NCBI RefSeq assembly: GCF_004357985.1
Contig: NZ_SMTF01000003.1
Coordinates: 1 to 64,000 of the forward strand
Reading direction: 5' to 3'
DNA: 64,000 bases
Source of the DNA: Luteimonas aestuarii
GTDB lineage: Bacteria > Pseudomonadota > Gammaproteobacteria > Xanthomonadales > Xanthomonadaceae
A model generated the notes under the pieces. The model did no database searches. It was given only the letters and a program-made list of their open reading frames with translations, and was not told the origin of the DNA. Below, one piece after another: positions 1-9,114 of this stretch. The first letter of the stretch is position 1; every line of letters begins with the position of its first letter. A program made the translations under genes and the position numbers.

Positions 1-827
1 ACCACGCCGACGTGCTCAAGCACGTGGTGGTGCTGGCGATCTGCGATGCGCTGGCCGCCAAGCCGGCGCCGTGCTTCGCGCTGGATACCCATGCCGGACG
101 CGGCCTGTACCGGCTGGATGCCGACGCCGCGCGGCGCACGGGTGAGGCCGAAGGCGGGATCGCGCGCCTGCTTGCCCAACCCCCTAAGGCGCCCGCCCTG
201 CGCCGCTACCTCTCGGCGGTGGCGACCTGCCGCACCGCGCACGGTGCACAGGCGTATCCCGGGTCGCCCTGGCTGCTGGCGCATGCACTGCGCGCGCAGG
301 ACCGCATCGCCTGCTGCGAGCTGCAGCCGGACGAAGCGAAGGCGCTGCAACGCCAGCTTGGCGACGACGCACGCCTCACCGTGCACCCACGCGATGGCTA
401 CGCCGCCATCAAGGCCCTGTTGCCACCCCGCCACGGCGCCGTGCGCTACGCCCGCGGCCTGGTGCTCATCGATCCGCCCTACGAAGCGCAACTGGGCGAG
501 TTCGATGCCGCGCTGTCGGCCCTGCGGGAAGGATTGTCGCGCTGGCCGCAGGGCTGCTTCGTGCTCTGGTATCCCATCAAGCAGGGCGGGGCGTTGCGGC
601 CGACGATGCGCAAGGCGGCCGCGTTGCCCGGCAAATCGCTGTTGCGCGTTGAGTTGACCGTGCGCCCGGACGACTCGCCGCTGCGCATGAACGGCAGCGG
701 CCTGCTGGCGTGGAATGCGCCCTGGGGCCTGCATGACGCGCTTGCCCGGGCCCTGCCCGAACTCGCGACGCGGCTGGACGAGGGCGGCGGCGGTTGCACG
801 ATGGAGTGGCTGCGCGCACCTGCATGA
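1..827 (+). CDS. rlmJ: 23S rRNA (adenine2030-N6)-methyltransferase RlmJ, 5' end missing
   Basis: The reading frame is open from the first bases (His-Ala-Asp-Val-Leu-Lys-His), which matches the N-terminal (F)ADVLKH motif of RlmJ, so the true start lies just upstream of the window. RlmJ methylates A2030 of 23S rRNA using S-adenosylmethionine. The SAM-binding start LDTHAGRGLY lies near residue 30 and the catalytic-type DPPY motif (LIDPPYEAQLG) lies about mid-protein, followed by WYPIK, another RlmJ hallmark. About 275 residues are visible, close to the family length of about 280. The first methionine-like codon in the window (GTG at 12) is internal and is not a real start. Confidence 0.93.
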   Translation, partial: HADVLKHVVVLAICDALAAKPAPCFALDTHAGRGLYRLDADAARRTGEAEGGIARLLAQPPKAPALRRYLSAVATCRTAHGAQAYPGSPWLLAHALRAQDRIACCELQPDEAKALQRQLGDDARLTVHPRDGYAAIKALLPPRHGAVRYARGLVLIDPPYEAQLGEFDAALSALREGLSRWPQGCFVLWYPIKQGGALRPTMRKAAALPGKSLLRVELTVRPDDSPLRMNGSGLLAWNAPWGLHDALARALPELATRLDEGGGGCTMEWLRAPA

Positions 828-908
828 GTGCGTGAAGCCTTCGCCGCGTCCGGCGAAACGTGAAGGATTCGTCATGGCCTGCGGCAAGGCGCATGACACC
901 ATCGCGCC

Positions 909-1457
909 ATGGCCCCACGCCGGAACCAACTCCCCCCCTGGCACGAACAGCTCACCCTCGCGAATGGCCGCGAAGTGCTGATCCGCCCGATCCGCCCTGC
1001 CGACGCCGAGCCCCTGCGCGCGGCGTTCGTACTGCTGCGGCCGGACGAAGTGCGCCAGCGCTTCCTGTACGCGATGAAGGAACTCTCGCCGGAGATGGCG
1101 AAGAAGCTGTCCAGCCCCGACCCACGGACCGAATTCGCCCTGGTCGCGGCAGAGCCCATCCCGCCGGGCGAAGCGCTGGTGGGTGCCGTGGCGCGCGCCT
1201 CGATCGAAGCCGGCACGCGGCGCGCGGAGTTCGCGATCCTGGTCAGCCACTACGTCGCCGGCATGGGCCTGGGCCGGCACATGATGGGCCGGCTGGTGCG
1301 CTGGGCGAAGGCGAAGAAGCTCGACCAGTTGTACGGCGACGTGCTCGACAGCAACCAGCCGATGCTGGCGCTGGTGCAGTCGCTGGGATTCGTGCGTGAG
1401 CACGGCGATTCCCCCGGATTGGCACGCGTGGTGCTGGACCTGCGGAAGCCCCGCTGA
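909..1457 (+). CDS. GNAT family N-acetyltransferase
   Basis: A 182-residue protein with the GNAT fold. After an LIRPIRPADAEPL segment that resembles the acetyltransferase domain fused to acyl-CoA synthetase-like proteins (Pat/PatZ type), the acetyl-CoA-binding motif appears as VAGMGLGRHMM near residue 120, followed by NQPMLALVQSLGF, the usual C-terminal strand-helix of the family. The substrate cannot be read from the sequence; protein lysine or small-amine acetylation are both possible. The ATG at 909 is the first start in the frame that gives the complete fold. It lies about 80 bases after rlmJ on the same strand. Confidence 0.8.
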   Translation: MAPRRNQLPPWHEQLTLANGREVLIRPIRPADAEPLRAAFVLLRPDEVRQRFLYAMKELSPEMAKKLSSPDPRTEFALVAAEPIPPGEALVGAVARASIEAGTRRAEFAILVSHYVAGMGLGRHMMGRLVRWAKAKKLDQLYGDVLDSNQPMLALVQSLGFVREHGDSPGLARVVLDLRKPR

Positions 1458-1530
1458 TCCCGGTCAAGTAAAATCGTCCGATTCGCGCTGGGGGCAAGGC
1501 CTCCGGCGCTGCACTGCTTTGGACCCCGCC

Positions 1531-4500
1531 ATGCCCGACATCCCCTTCCCCGTCCCGCCGCTCCCGAAGACCGGCCAGCAGCGCGCCTGGTGGCGCACGC
1601 CGGCGAGCCGCAGCGCCCTCGCCTGGACCGCGGCGCGCGCGGCCGATGCGCACGATGGCCCGCTGTTGCTGGTGGCCCGCGACAACCACGCCGCACACCA
1701 GCTGGAAGCCGACCTGCAGACCCTCCTGGGCGCCGATGCGCCCCTGCCGCTGGTCACGTTCCCGGACTGGGAAACCCTGCCATGGGACCGTTTCAGCCCG
1801 CATCCGGACATCGTCTCCCAGCGGCTGGCCGCACTGCTGCGGCTACCCACGCTCGCCAAGGGCATCGTGATCGTGCCGGTGCAGACCCTGTTGCAGCGCG
1901 TGCCGCCCTTGCGCTACGTGGTGGGCAACACTTTCGACGTGCGCGTCGGCCAGCGGCTGGACCTGGATGCCGAGAAGCGGCGACTGGAAAGCGCGGGCTA
2001 CCGCAACGTGCCGCAGGTGTTCGATCCCGGCGATTTCGCGGTGCGCGGCGGCCTGCTCGACGTGTACCCGATGGGCGCAGGCCAGCCCTATCGCGTGGAA
2101 CTGTTCGACGACGCCATCGACACCATCCGCGCGTTCGATCCCGAATCGCAGCGCTCGCTGGACAAGGTGGATGCGGTGCACCTGCTGCCAGGGCGCGAAG
2201 TGCCGATGGACGATGCCGCCGTGGGTCGCGCCATGGACGCGCTGCGCGACCGCTTCGACATCGACACCCGGCGCAGCGCACTGTTCCAGGACCTCAAGGC
2301 CGGCATCGCGCCGGCCGGCATCGAGTACTACCTGCCGCTGTTCTTCGACCAGACGGCCACCCTGTTCGACTACCTGCCCGCAGGCAGCCTGCCGCTGGTG
2401 GACGAAGGCGCCCTCGAAGCCGCGGACCACTTCTGGGCGCAGACCGGCGACCGCTACGAGCAGTTGCGGCACGACATCGAGCGACCGATCCTGCCGCCCG
2501 CCGAACTCTGGCTTGCGCCCGCGCAGTTGCGCGAGCGCTTCAACCAGGGCGCGTGCATCGAGCTGTGCGGCGAAGGCCATGTCCGCCGCAAGGATGCACA
2601 GCCACTCGGCGACCAGCCGGCACCTGTATTGCCGCTGGCCGCACGCGATGCCGAGTCTGCCGCTGCGCTGAAATCGTTCCTGTCCAGCTACGTCGGCAGT
2701 GTGCTGATCGCCGCGGATTCGGCCGGACGGCGCGAGGCCTTGCTGGAACTGTTCGATGCGGCCGGGTTGAAGCCGGCGGTGTTGCCGGATTTCGGCACGT
2801 TCCTGTCCCCTCTCCCGCGCGCGGGAGAGGACCGGGGTGAGGGCCCGCGTGACGACGCGCCCTCATCCAGCCCTTCGGGAGAAGGGAAACCGCAGTTTGC
2901 CATCGCCGTCGCCCCGCTGGACGACGGCTTCGCGCTGGACGCGCCGCGGATCGCGGTGCTCACCGAACGCCAGCTGTTCCCGGAACGTGCCGCGCAACCG
3001 CGCCGGCGCAAGCGCGTGGGACGCGAGCCCGAGGCGATCATCCGCGACCTGGGGGAGCTCACCGAAGGCGCACCCATCGTGCACGAGGACCATGGCGTCG
3101 GTCGTTACCGCGGGCTGGTGACGCTGGAAGCCGGCGGCCAGCCCGGCGAATACCTCGACATCGAGTACGCCAAGGGCGACCGGCTCTACGTGCCGGTCGC
3201 ACAGTTGCACCTGGTCAGCCGCTATTCCGGCGCCTCGCCGGAGACCGCGCCGCTGCATTCGCTGGGCGGCGAGCAGTGGACGAAAGCCAAGCGCAAGGCC
3301 GCGGAGAAGGTCCGCGACGTGGCTGCGGAGCTGCTGGAGATCCAGGCCAAGCGGCAGGCGCGCGCGGGCCTGGCGCTGCAGGTCGACCGCGCGATGTACG
3401 AGCCGTTCGCCGCCGCGTTCCCGTTCGAGGAGACGCCCGACCAGCACGCCGCCATCGAGGCGGTGATCGGCGACCTGGGCAGCAGCCAGCCGATGGACCG
3501 CGTAGTCTGCGGCGACGTCGGCTTCGGCAAGACCGAGGTCGCGGTGCGCGCCGCCTTCGTCGCCGCCGCGGCCGGCAAGCAGGTCGCGGTGCTGGTGCCG
3601 ACCACCCTGCTGGCGGAACAGCACTACCGCAACTTCCGCGACCGCTTCGCCGACTGGCCGCTGCGGGTGGAAGTGCTGTCGCGCTTCAAGAGCACGAAGG
3701 AGATCAAGGCCGAGCTGGAGAAGCTGGCCGATGGCGGGATCGACGTGATCGTCGGCACCCACCGCCTGCTGCAGAAGGATGTGAAGTTCAAGGACCTCGG
3801 CCTGGTGATCGTCGACGAGGAGCAGCGCTTCGGCGTGCGCCAGAAGGAGGCGCTGAAGGCGCTGCGCGCGAACGTGCACCTGCTCACGCTCACCGCCACG
3901 CCGATCCCGCGCACGCTGAACATGGCCATGGCCGGCCTGCGCGACCTGTCGATCATCGCCACGCCGCCCGCGCACCGCCTGGCGGTGCAGACCTTCGTCG
4001 CGGCCTGGGACGACGCGCAGCTGCGCGAGGCCTTCCAGCGCGAGCTGGCGCGCGGCGGCCAGGTGTACTTCCTGCACAACGACGTGGAAAGCATCGGCCG
4101 CATGCAGCGCCAGCTGCAGGAACTGGTGCCGGATGCGCGCATCGGCATCGCCCACGGCCAGATGCCGGAACGCGAACTGGAACGGGTGATGCTCGATTTC
4201 CACAAGCAGCGCTTCAAAGTGCTGCTGTGCTCGACCATCATCGAGTCGGGCATCGACATCCCCAACGCCAACACCATCATCATCAACCGCGCCGACAAGT
4301 TCGGCCTGGCCCAGTTGCACCAGCTGCGCGGCCGCGTCGGCCGCTCGCACCATCGCGCCTACGCCTACCTGGTGGTGCCCGATGGGCGCTCGATCACCGC
4401 CGATGCGCAGAAGCGGCTGGAAGCGATCGCCTCGATGGACGAACTGGGCGCCGGCTTCACCCTGGCCACCCACGACCTGGAGATCCGCGGCGCCGGCGAG

Positions 4501-5073
4501 CTGCTGGGCGAGGACCAGAGCGGGCAGATGGCCGAGGTCGGCTTCAGCCTCTACACCGAGCTGCTGGAGCGCGCCGTGCGCAGCATCAAGCGCGGCGAAC
4601 TGCCGGACGTGGACGGCAGCTCCGCGCGCGGTGCCGACGTGGAACTGCACGTGCCGGCGCTGATCCCCGAAGACTACCTGCCCGACGTGCACACGCGGCT
4701 CACGCTGTACAAGCGCATCAGCTCTGCGCGCGACGCGGCGGCGCTGCGCGAACTGCAGGTGGAGATGATCGACCGTTTCGGCCTGCTGCCGGATGCGGCC
4801 AAGCACCTGTTCGCGATCGCCGAGATGAAACTCGATGCGACCCGTCTTGGCATCCGCAAGCTCGACCTGGGCCCGGCCAGCGGCCGCCTGCAGTTCGTCG
4901 AGAAGCCCGGTGTCGATCCGATGGCGGTGATCCGCCTGATCCAGGGCCAGCCGAAGCATTACCGCATGGATGGCCCCGACAAGCTGCGCATCACGCTCGA
5001 CCTGCCCGATGCCGATGCCCGGCTGAAGGCCGCGCGCGGGCTGCTGATCGCGCTGGCGCCCGGCGGACACTAG
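1531..5073 (+). CDS. mfd: Transcription-repair coupling factor Mfd
   Basis: Mfd removes RNA polymerase stalled at DNA lesions and recruits UvrA. The protein is 1180 residues, slightly longer than the usual about 1150. In order: UvrB-like N-terminal module (TFPDWETLPWDRFSPH), RNA-polymerase-interacting region (EDHGVGRYRGL), a RecG-like SF2 motor with Walker A GDVGFGKTEVAV near residue 660, DEEQ near 760, TATPIPRTL, and a C-terminal TRCF domain. The ATG at 1531 was chosen because MPDIPFPVPPLPK begins the homologous part; an upstream GTG at 1396 overlaps the GNAT gene. An in-frame palindromic repeat at 2806-2887 adds about 27 residues in the third structural domain (see the repeat entry). Confidence 0.97.
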   Translation: MPDIPFPVPPLPKTGQQRAWWRTPASRSALAWTAARAADAHDGPLLLVARDNHAAHQLEADLQTLLGADAPLPLVTFPDWETLPWDRFSPHPDIVSQRLAALLRLPTLAKGIVIVPVQTLLQRVPPLRYVVGNTFDVRVGQRLDLDAEKRRLESAGYRNVPQVFDPGDFAVRGGLLDVYPMGAGQPYRVELFDDAIDTIRAFDPESQRSLDKVDAVHLLPGREVPMDDAAVGRAMDALRDRFDIDTRRSALFQDLKAGIAPAGIEYYLPLFFDQTATLFDYLPAGSLPLVDEGALEAADHFWAQTGDRYEQLRHDIERPILPPAELWLAPAQLRERFNQGACIELCGEGHVRRKDAQPLGDQPAPVLPLAARDAESAAALKSFLSSYVGSVLIAADSAGRREALLELFDAAGLKPAVLPDFGTFLSPLPRAGEDRGEGPRDDAPSSSPSGEGKPQFAIAVAPLDDGFALDAPRIAVLTERQLFPERAAQPRRRKRVGREPEAIIRDLGELTEGAPIVHEDHGVGRYRGLVTLEAGGQPGEYLDIEYAKGDRLYVPVAQLHLVSRYSGASPETAPLHSLGGEQWTKAKRKAAEKVRDVAAELLEIQAKRQARAGLALQVDRAMYEPFAAAFPFEETPDQHAAIEAVIGDLGSSQPMDRVVCGDVGFGKTEVAVRAAFVAAAAGKQVAVLVPTTLLAEQHYRNFRDRFADWPLRVEVLSRFKSTKEIKAELEKLADGGIDVIVGTHRLLQKDVKFKDLGLVIVDEEQRFGVRQKEALKALRANVHLLTLTATPIPRTLNMAMAGLRDLSIIATPPAHRLAVQTFVAAWDDAQLREAFQRELARGGQVYFLHNDVESIGRMQRQLQELVPDARIGIAHGQMPERELERVMLDFHKQRFKVLLCSTIIESGIDIPNANTIIINRADKFGLAQLHQLRGRVGRSHHRAYAYLVVPDGRSITADAQKRLEAIASMDELGAGFTLATHDLEIRGAGELLGEDQSGQMAEVGFSLYTELLERAVRSIKRGELPDVDGSSARGADVELHVPALIPEDYLPDVHTRLTLYKRISSARDAAALRELQVEMIDRFGLLPDAAKHLFAIAEMKLDATRLGIRKLDLGPASGRLQFVEKPGVDPMAVIRLIQGQPKHYRMDGPDKLRITLDLPDADARLKAARGLLIALAPGGH
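2806..2887. repeat. Palindromic repeat inserted in frame within mfd
   Basis: Positions 2809-2830 form a perfect 22-base palindrome (CCTCTCCCGCG followed by its reverse complement). It is followed by an inverted pair GGGGTGAGGGC / GCCCTCATCC and a second stem CCCTTCGGGAGAAGGG. The whole looks like the common CTCTCCC...GGTGAGGG...CCCTCATCC repeat found between genes in xanthomonads and other beta/gammaproteobacteria. Here it is about 82 bases and translated in frame as roughly SPLPRAGEDRGEGPR plus a Ser-rich stretch. Other Mfd proteins do not, to my knowledge, have this segment. It lies between PDFGTFL and QFAIAVAPL, matching a loop between strands in domain D3. Confidence 0.8.
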
Positions 5074-5154
5074 CCGCGCCTGCGCATTCAGTCGAAGATC
5101 ACCGCGCGGTCACCGCACCGCGCGTAGGGTTGCAGGCCCGCGTGGAGCGAGACC

Positions 5155-5382
5155 ATGCCCTACGACCGCCTCAGCGACCTGCCCGACAACGTGCGCGACC
5201 ACGTGCCGAAACATGCGCAGGAGATCTACAAGGAAGCCTTCAACAGCGCCTGGGACCAGTACAAGGATCCCGACGACCGGCGCGGCGACGCCAGCCGCGA
5301 GGAAACCGCGCACCGCGTGGCCTGGGCGGCAGTGAAGGACAAGTACGCCAAGGGCGATGACGGCGACTGGCACGCGAAATAG
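5155..5382 (+). CDS. ChaB family protein
   Basis: A 75-residue, highly charged protein. LSDLPDNVRDHVPKHAQEIY followed by FNSAWDQY and AHRVAWAAVKDKYAKG matches the ChaB family (PF06150). ChaB was named as a regulator of cation transport next to the ChaA antiporter in E. coli, but the biochemical role is weakly established, and no chaA homologue is present here. The ATG at 5155 is preceded by a purine-rich GGAGCGAG sequence. It stands alone after mfd and before a lipoprotein phosphatase gene on the same strand. Confidence 0.85.
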   Translation: MPYDRLSDLPDNVRDHVPKHAQEIYKEAFNSAWDQYKDPDDRRGDASREETAHRVAWAAVKDKYAKGDDGDWHAK

Positions 5383-5430
5383 CCACGGGTCGTCCGACGC
5401 AAAGTCTTGGCGCTGCCGCACAATGTCGGC

Positions 5431-5958
5431 ATGACGACACGACTGCCTCTTGCCTGCGCTTGCCTCGCCCTGTGGTTGTCTGCCTGCGCCGGCACGCCAG
5501 CGACCCCGCCCGCAGGTGACGCGGTGACCTTCATCGTGGTGCGCCACGCTGAAAAGGCCGCCGACGACCCGCGCGACCCGACACTGAACGACGCAGGACA
5601 GGCGCGCGCGCAACGACTCGTTGCGCTCCTGCGCGACGAAGCCCTCGTCGCTATCTACGCCACCCAGTACCGCCGCACGCGGCAGACCGCGACACCGTTG
5701 GCGACGGCGCGTCGCCTCGCAGTGACGGGGTACGACGCCGCCCGGTCCGCCGACGATTTCGCGGCGGCATTGCGTGAAGCACATCGCTCCGGCACGGTGC
5801 TCGTCGTCGGCCACAGCAATACCGTGCCAGGGATCGTCGCCGCACTGTGCGGCTGCACGACCGAAGCGATGCCGGAAAGCGAATACGACCGCATCAGCCG
5901 CGTCCGCATCGGAAACGATGGACGCCGCACCCTTCATATCGAACGCGGCGCGCCATGA
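5431..5958 (+). CDS. Histidine phosphatase superfamily lipoprotein
   Basis: A 175-residue protein with an N-terminal lipoprotein signal ([21 protein letters not shown]; the lipobox is LSAC) followed by the phosphohistidine motif VVRHAEKA and the C-terminal half-motif [10 protein letters not shown], both typical of the phosphoglycerate-mutase/SixA branch. It should therefore be a membrane-anchored periplasmic phosphatase; the substrate is unknown. An upstream TTG at 5407 adds eight residues that would spoil the signal peptide, so the ATG at 5431 was chosen. Its stop overlaps the start of the endonuclease V gene (ATGA), suggesting co-translation. Confidence 0.85.
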   Translation: MTTRLPLACACLALWLSACAGTPATPPAGDAVTFIVVRHAEKAADDPRDPTLNDAGQARAQRLVALLRDEALVAIYATQYRRTRQTATPLATARRLAVTGYDAARSADDFAAALREAHRSGTVLVVGHSNTVPGIVAALCGCTTEAMPESEYDRISRVRIGNDGRRTLHIERGAP

Positions 5959-6626
5959 CCGAGGCATTCGGCGACTGGGACGGCAGCATCGCCGATGCCC
6001 GCCGCGTGCAGGCGGAACTGGCCACGCGCCTGCGATTGCGGGACGACTTCCCCAAGCCGCCGCGCTGGCTCGGCGGCTTCGACGTGGGGTTCGAGGATGA
6101 AGGGGCCACCACCCGCGCCGCCGCCGTGCTGCTCGATGCGCAGACGCTTGAACCCATCGCCAGCGAACTGGTCCGCCTGCCCACCTCGATGCCCTACGTA
6201 CCGGGCCTGCTGAGTTTCCGCGAGCTGCCTGCGCTGCTGCAGGCGCTGCGGCTGTTGCCGCATGCGCCGGATCTCGTTTTCGTCGACGGCCACGGCATCG
6301 CGCATCCGCGCCGGCTCGGCATCGCCGCGCACTTCGGCGTGGTCACCGACCTGCCGACGGTGGGCGTGGCGAAGAAAGTGCTGACCGGCACCAGTGCCAC
6401 CGCCCTGCATGACATGCGCGGCGCGTTCACGCCCCTGCGCGACGGACGCGAACAGATCGGCTGGATGTTGCGCAGCAAGCCCCGCTGCAACCCGCTGGTG
6501 GTGTCGCCCGGACATCGCGTATCGATGGCCTCGGCGGCGGAACTGGTGATGCGCTACACCACCACCTACCGCCTGCCCGAACCCACGCGCCTGGCCGATC
6601 GCCTGGCCTCGCGCCGCGACGGTTGA
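5955..6626 (+). CDS. nfi: Endonuclease V (deoxyinosine 3'-endonuclease)
   Basis: Endonuclease V cleaves DNA one base 3' of deoxyinosine. The 223-residue protein has the family landmarks at the positions known from Thermotoga maritima: catalytic D43 in GGFDVGF, E90 in [12 protein letters not shown], and D111 in [14 protein letters not shown], followed by [12 protein letters not shown]. The PYVPG wedge motif that separates the strands at the lesion is intact. The start ATG overlaps the stop of the upstream phosphatase by four bases. The first motif reads GFDVGF rather than the commoner GVDVSY, a conservative change. Confidence 0.93.
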   Translation: MTEAFGDWDGSIADARRVQAELATRLRLRDDFPKPPRWLGGFDVGFEDEGATTRAAAVLLDAQTLEPIASELVRLPTSMPYVPGLLSFRELPALLQALRLLPHAPDLVFVDGHGIAHPRRLGIAAHFGVVTDLPTVGVAKKVLTGTSATALHDMRGAFTPLRDGREQIGWMLRSKPRCNPLVVSPGHRVSMASAAELVMRYTTTYRLPEPTRLADRLASRRDG

Positions 6627-6719
6627 GCTGCGCCGTCCGGAACGCTTCGTTCCCGCAAGCCGCCGGCACGCAACGACGCGCCATGCGATGCTGCCCGCCT
6701 GTCCAGCGAGGAGCCCGGC

Positions 6720-7580
6720 ATGACCACGATCATCCCCCCGCGTGAGCACGACATCGGCAGCCTGGTGGTACGCCGTGCCGTGCCGACGATCCAGGCGCGC
6801 AGCGTCGGCCCGTTCGTGTTCGTCGACCACATGGGACCTGCCGTGTTCGAGCCCGGGGTGGGCGTGGACGTCCGCCCGCATCCGCACATCGGCCTGGCGA
6901 CGGTAACCTTCCTGTGGTCGGGCACCATCCGCCATCGCGACACGCTCGGCTCGCTGCAGGACATCAACCCCGGCGACGTGAACTGGATGACCGCCGGGCG
7001 CGGCATCGCCCACTCCGAACGCACGCCGGCCGAACTGCGCGAAGGCGGCCCGCCGCTGCACGGCATGCAGACCTGGGTGGCGCTGCCGAAGCCGCACGAG
7101 GAAACCGCGCCCGCGTTCCACCACCATGCCGCCTCGACCCTGCCGCACTTCGAGCGCAAGGGCGCGACGTTGCGGATCATCGCCGGGACCGCGTATGGCG
7201 AAGCCTCGCCGGTGGACGTGTTCAGCGACACCTTGAACGTTGCGATCGATCTTGCCGCGGACGCCGAGATCGCCATCGACCCCAGCCATCGCGAACGTGC
7301 GCTCTACATCCTCGAGGGCGACGCCCAGCTCGATGGCGCCGACATCCCGGCACGCCACCTCGTCCTGCCCGACCGCGGGTCGCCGGCGGTGTTGCGCGCA
7401 AAGACGCCGGTCAAGGCGATGCTGTTCGGCGGCGAGCCGCTGGATGCGCCCCGCCACTTGTGGTGGAACTTCGTTTCGTCGTCGAAGGAGCGCATCGAAC
7501 AGGCCAAGCAGGATTGGCTGGAAGGCCGTTTCGGCACCATCGCGGACGAGACCGAGTCCATCCCTCTGCCCGAAAGATGA
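6720..7580 (+). CDS. Pirin family protein
   Basis: A 286-residue bicupin. The first cupin carries the iron-binding pirin motif in HPHIGLATVTFLWSG, then DVNWMTAGRGIAHSER, and the C-terminal cupin has GDAQLDGADIPARH. Pirins of bacteria include quercetinase-like oxygenases and proteins that bind metabolic enzymes; the role here is not determined. The ATG at 6720 sits after a GAGGAG ribosome binding site (6709-6714). A second, distinct pirin gene lies 2.4 kb away on the other strand. Confidence 0.9.
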   Translation: MTTIIPPREHDIGSLVVRRAVPTIQARSVGPFVFVDHMGPAVFEPGVGVDVRPHPHIGLATVTFLWSGTIRHRDTLGSLQDINPGDVNWMTAGRGIAHSERTPAELREGGPPLHGMQTWVALPKPHEETAPAFHHHAASTLPHFERKGATLRIIAGTAYGEASPVDVFSDTLNVAIDLAADAEIAIDPSHRERALYILEGDAQLDGADIPARHLVLPDRGSPAVLRAKTPVKAMLFGGEPLDAPRHLWWNFVSSSKERIEQAKQDWLEGRFGTIADETESIPLPER

Positions 7581-7663
7581 CCCCGGTCACGGAACCGCTG
7601 CGTTGCAGCAAGCACCATGGGCTTGTGGGAGCTTGACGTATTGTTGTAATCGCAGGGGGATTC

Positions 7664-8101
7664 ATGACGTTGCTGAAGTGGCTGCCGTTGGCAGCCTTGC
7701 TGGTTTCGCCCGCCGCCTTCGCCCAGGTGGCGACCTGTCCCGGACTGCCGGCCAGCGCGGAGATGTCCTGGGAGAAGCTGGAAGGGCCGGATTTCACCTA
7801 CTGCAAGGCGATGCGCGCGGACGATGGCGAGCAGGCGTTCGCAGTGATGCTGCGCGCCGACGCACAGTTCCGGACGCGGCGTTCGCACCGCGAGGGCAGC
7901 CAGGTCTGGATCGATGGCCACCAGGTGTACTGGTACCGCGGCGACGTGCCGAACGGCATCGTCCGCGAAACCCTGCTGGAACTGGATCGCAACAGCACGG
8001 CGCACATCGTGGTGCGTGCAAGCGACGACGGAGAACTGGCTCGCAGCCTGCAAATCGCAGAGCGACTGCAGTTCGACGACATGCGGCTGGGCAGCAACTA
8101 G
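7664..8101 (+). CDS. Uncharacterised secreted protein
   Basis: A 145-residue protein that I do not recognise as a named family. The N-terminus MTLLKWLPLAALLVSPAAFAQ is a clear Sec signal peptide with an AFA-Q cleavage site, leaving about 125 residues in the periplasm. Two cysteines (TCPG and YCKAM) could form a disulphide. The mature part alternates polar and hydrophobic residues and looks beta-rich. A GGGGGA ribosome binding site precedes the ATG at 7664. It lies between the pirin gene and aqpZ with its own upstream gap. Confidence 0.75.
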   Translation: MTLLKWLPLAALLVSPAAFAQVATCPGLPASAEMSWEKLEGPDFTYCKAMRADDGEQAFAVMLRADAQFRTRRSHREGSQVWIDGHQVYWYRGDVPNGIVRETLLELDRNSTAHIVVRASDDGELARSLQIAERLQFDDMRLGSN

Positions 8102-8201
8102 CCAGGCGCACGGGGTTTAACGCTTTCGAAACACGCAGTTCACGGTTCTGCCCTACTTTCCACCCGCGGCGATCAAGCCGCAATGGATCGGGGAGGGAAT
8201 C

Positions 8202-8936
8202 ATGATCAAGCGATTGAGTGCCGAATTCATCGGCACGTTCTGGCTGGTGTTCGGTGGTTGCGGCAGCGCGGTACTGGCCGCGAACTTCGGGGGTGACGGC
8301 AACCCGCTCGGCATCGGACTGCTGGGGGTATCTCTGGCCTTTGGCCTGACGGTATTGACCGGCGCGTATGCGCTGGGCCACATCTCCGGCGCGCACTTCA
8401 ACCCGGCGGTGAGTTTCGGGCTATGGGCAGGCGGGCGCTTCCCTGCGAAGGACCTGCTGCCCTACATCGTCGCGCAGACGCTGGGCGCGACCGCCGCGGC
8501 CTTCATCCTGTTCCAGATCGCCAACGGCTCGCCTGGGTTCGCCGTGGACCCGGCCGCCGCGGGAACCTTCGCCACCAACGGCTACGACGCGATGTCGCCC
8601 GGCGGCTATTCGGTGGCGTCGGGATTCCTGGTTGAAGTCGTGCTGACCGCGTTCTTCCTGGTGGTGATCATGGGCGCCACGCACAATCGTGCGCCCGCCG
8701 GCTTCGCACCGATCGCGATCGGCCTGGCGCTGACGTTGATCCACCTCATCAGCATTCCCGTTACCAATACCTCGGTGAATCCGGCCCGCTCGACCGGCGT
8801 GGCGATGATGGTGATGGGTACGCCGGTGTCGCAGCTGTGGCTGTTCTGGCTGGCGCCGATCCTCGGCGGATTGCTGGGCGGCGTCTTCTACAAATGGCTG
8901 GGCCACGACCGCCCGGACATCGTCGGCAATGGTTGA
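8202..8936 (+). CDS. aqpZ: Aquaporin Z
   Basis: Water channel of the inner membrane. The 244-residue protein closely follows Aqp[20 protein letters not shown], the first NPA box in [11 protein letters not shown], and the second in [13 protein letters not shown]. The water-selective filter residues (His of [10 protein letters not shown] and Arg of NPARS) are present, so it should exclude glycerol. Six membrane segments and two half helices fit. It differs from E. coli AqpZ by a slightly longer loop ([11 protein letters not shown]) after the first helix. A GGGAGG ribosome binding site precedes the ATG, and a terminator follows at 8957-8990. Confidence 0.96.
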   Translation: MIKRLSAEFIGTFWLVFGGCGSAVLAANFGGDGNPLGIGLLGVSLAFGLTVLTGAYALGHISGAHFNPAVSFGLWAGGRFPAKDLLPYIVAQTLGATAAAFILFQIANGSPGFAVDPAAAGTFATNGYDAMSPGGYSVASGFLVEVVLTAFFLVVIMGATHNRAPAGFAPIAIGLALTLIHLISIPVTNTSVNPARSTGVAMMVMGTPVSQLWLFWLAPILGGLLGGVFYKWLGHDRPDIVGNG

Positions 8937-8956
8937 CGCGTGAATCGGAGCAAGCG

Positions 8957-8990
8957 AAAAAGCCGGGCGGATGCCCGGCTTTCTTCTTGA
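8957..8990 (+). terminator. Rho-independent terminator after aqpZ
   Basis: AGCCGGGC and GCCCGGCT (8961-8968 and 8973-8980) form an 8-bp stem with a four-base loop, preceded by AAAA and followed by TTCTTCTT. It begins about 20 bases after the aqpZ stop. Confidence 0.8.
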
Positions 8991-9002
8991 TGCCCCCGCG
9001 AG

Positions 9003-9057
9003 TCCGGTGCCGTCGCAAACAAGCGGATATCGGGCCGCGACTTGCGGCGGCACCGGA
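9003..9057. repeat. Conserved-loop hairpin, copy 1
   Basis: A 16-bp inverted repeat (TCCGGTGCCGTCGCAA at 9003-9018; TTGCGGCGGCACCGGA at 9042-9057; one mismatch) encloses a 23-base loop whose last 20 bases are AGCGGATATCGGGCCGCGAC. The same loop occurs at 19621-19643 (reverse) and 19748-19770, with different stems. It lies directly after the aqpZ terminator, in the convergent gap between aqpZ and a pirin gene. Confidence 0.85.
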
Positions 9058-9114
9058 TCTGCGCGCCCCGGGCGATCGTCACCTTTCGTGGCGCATCAGC
9101 CGGACACGAAGCGG

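Noticed and set aside
840..857. TTCGCCG/CGGCGAA hairpin after rlmJ as a terminator
   Set aside because: Only 7 bp and no T-tract; too weak in such GC-rich DNA.
2863..5070. Open frame of 735 codons on the minus strand opposite mfd
   Set aside because: It is the mirror frame of a high-GC gene, rich in His, Gln, Arg and Val repeats without any family motif, while the plus strand encodes a full Mfd protein.
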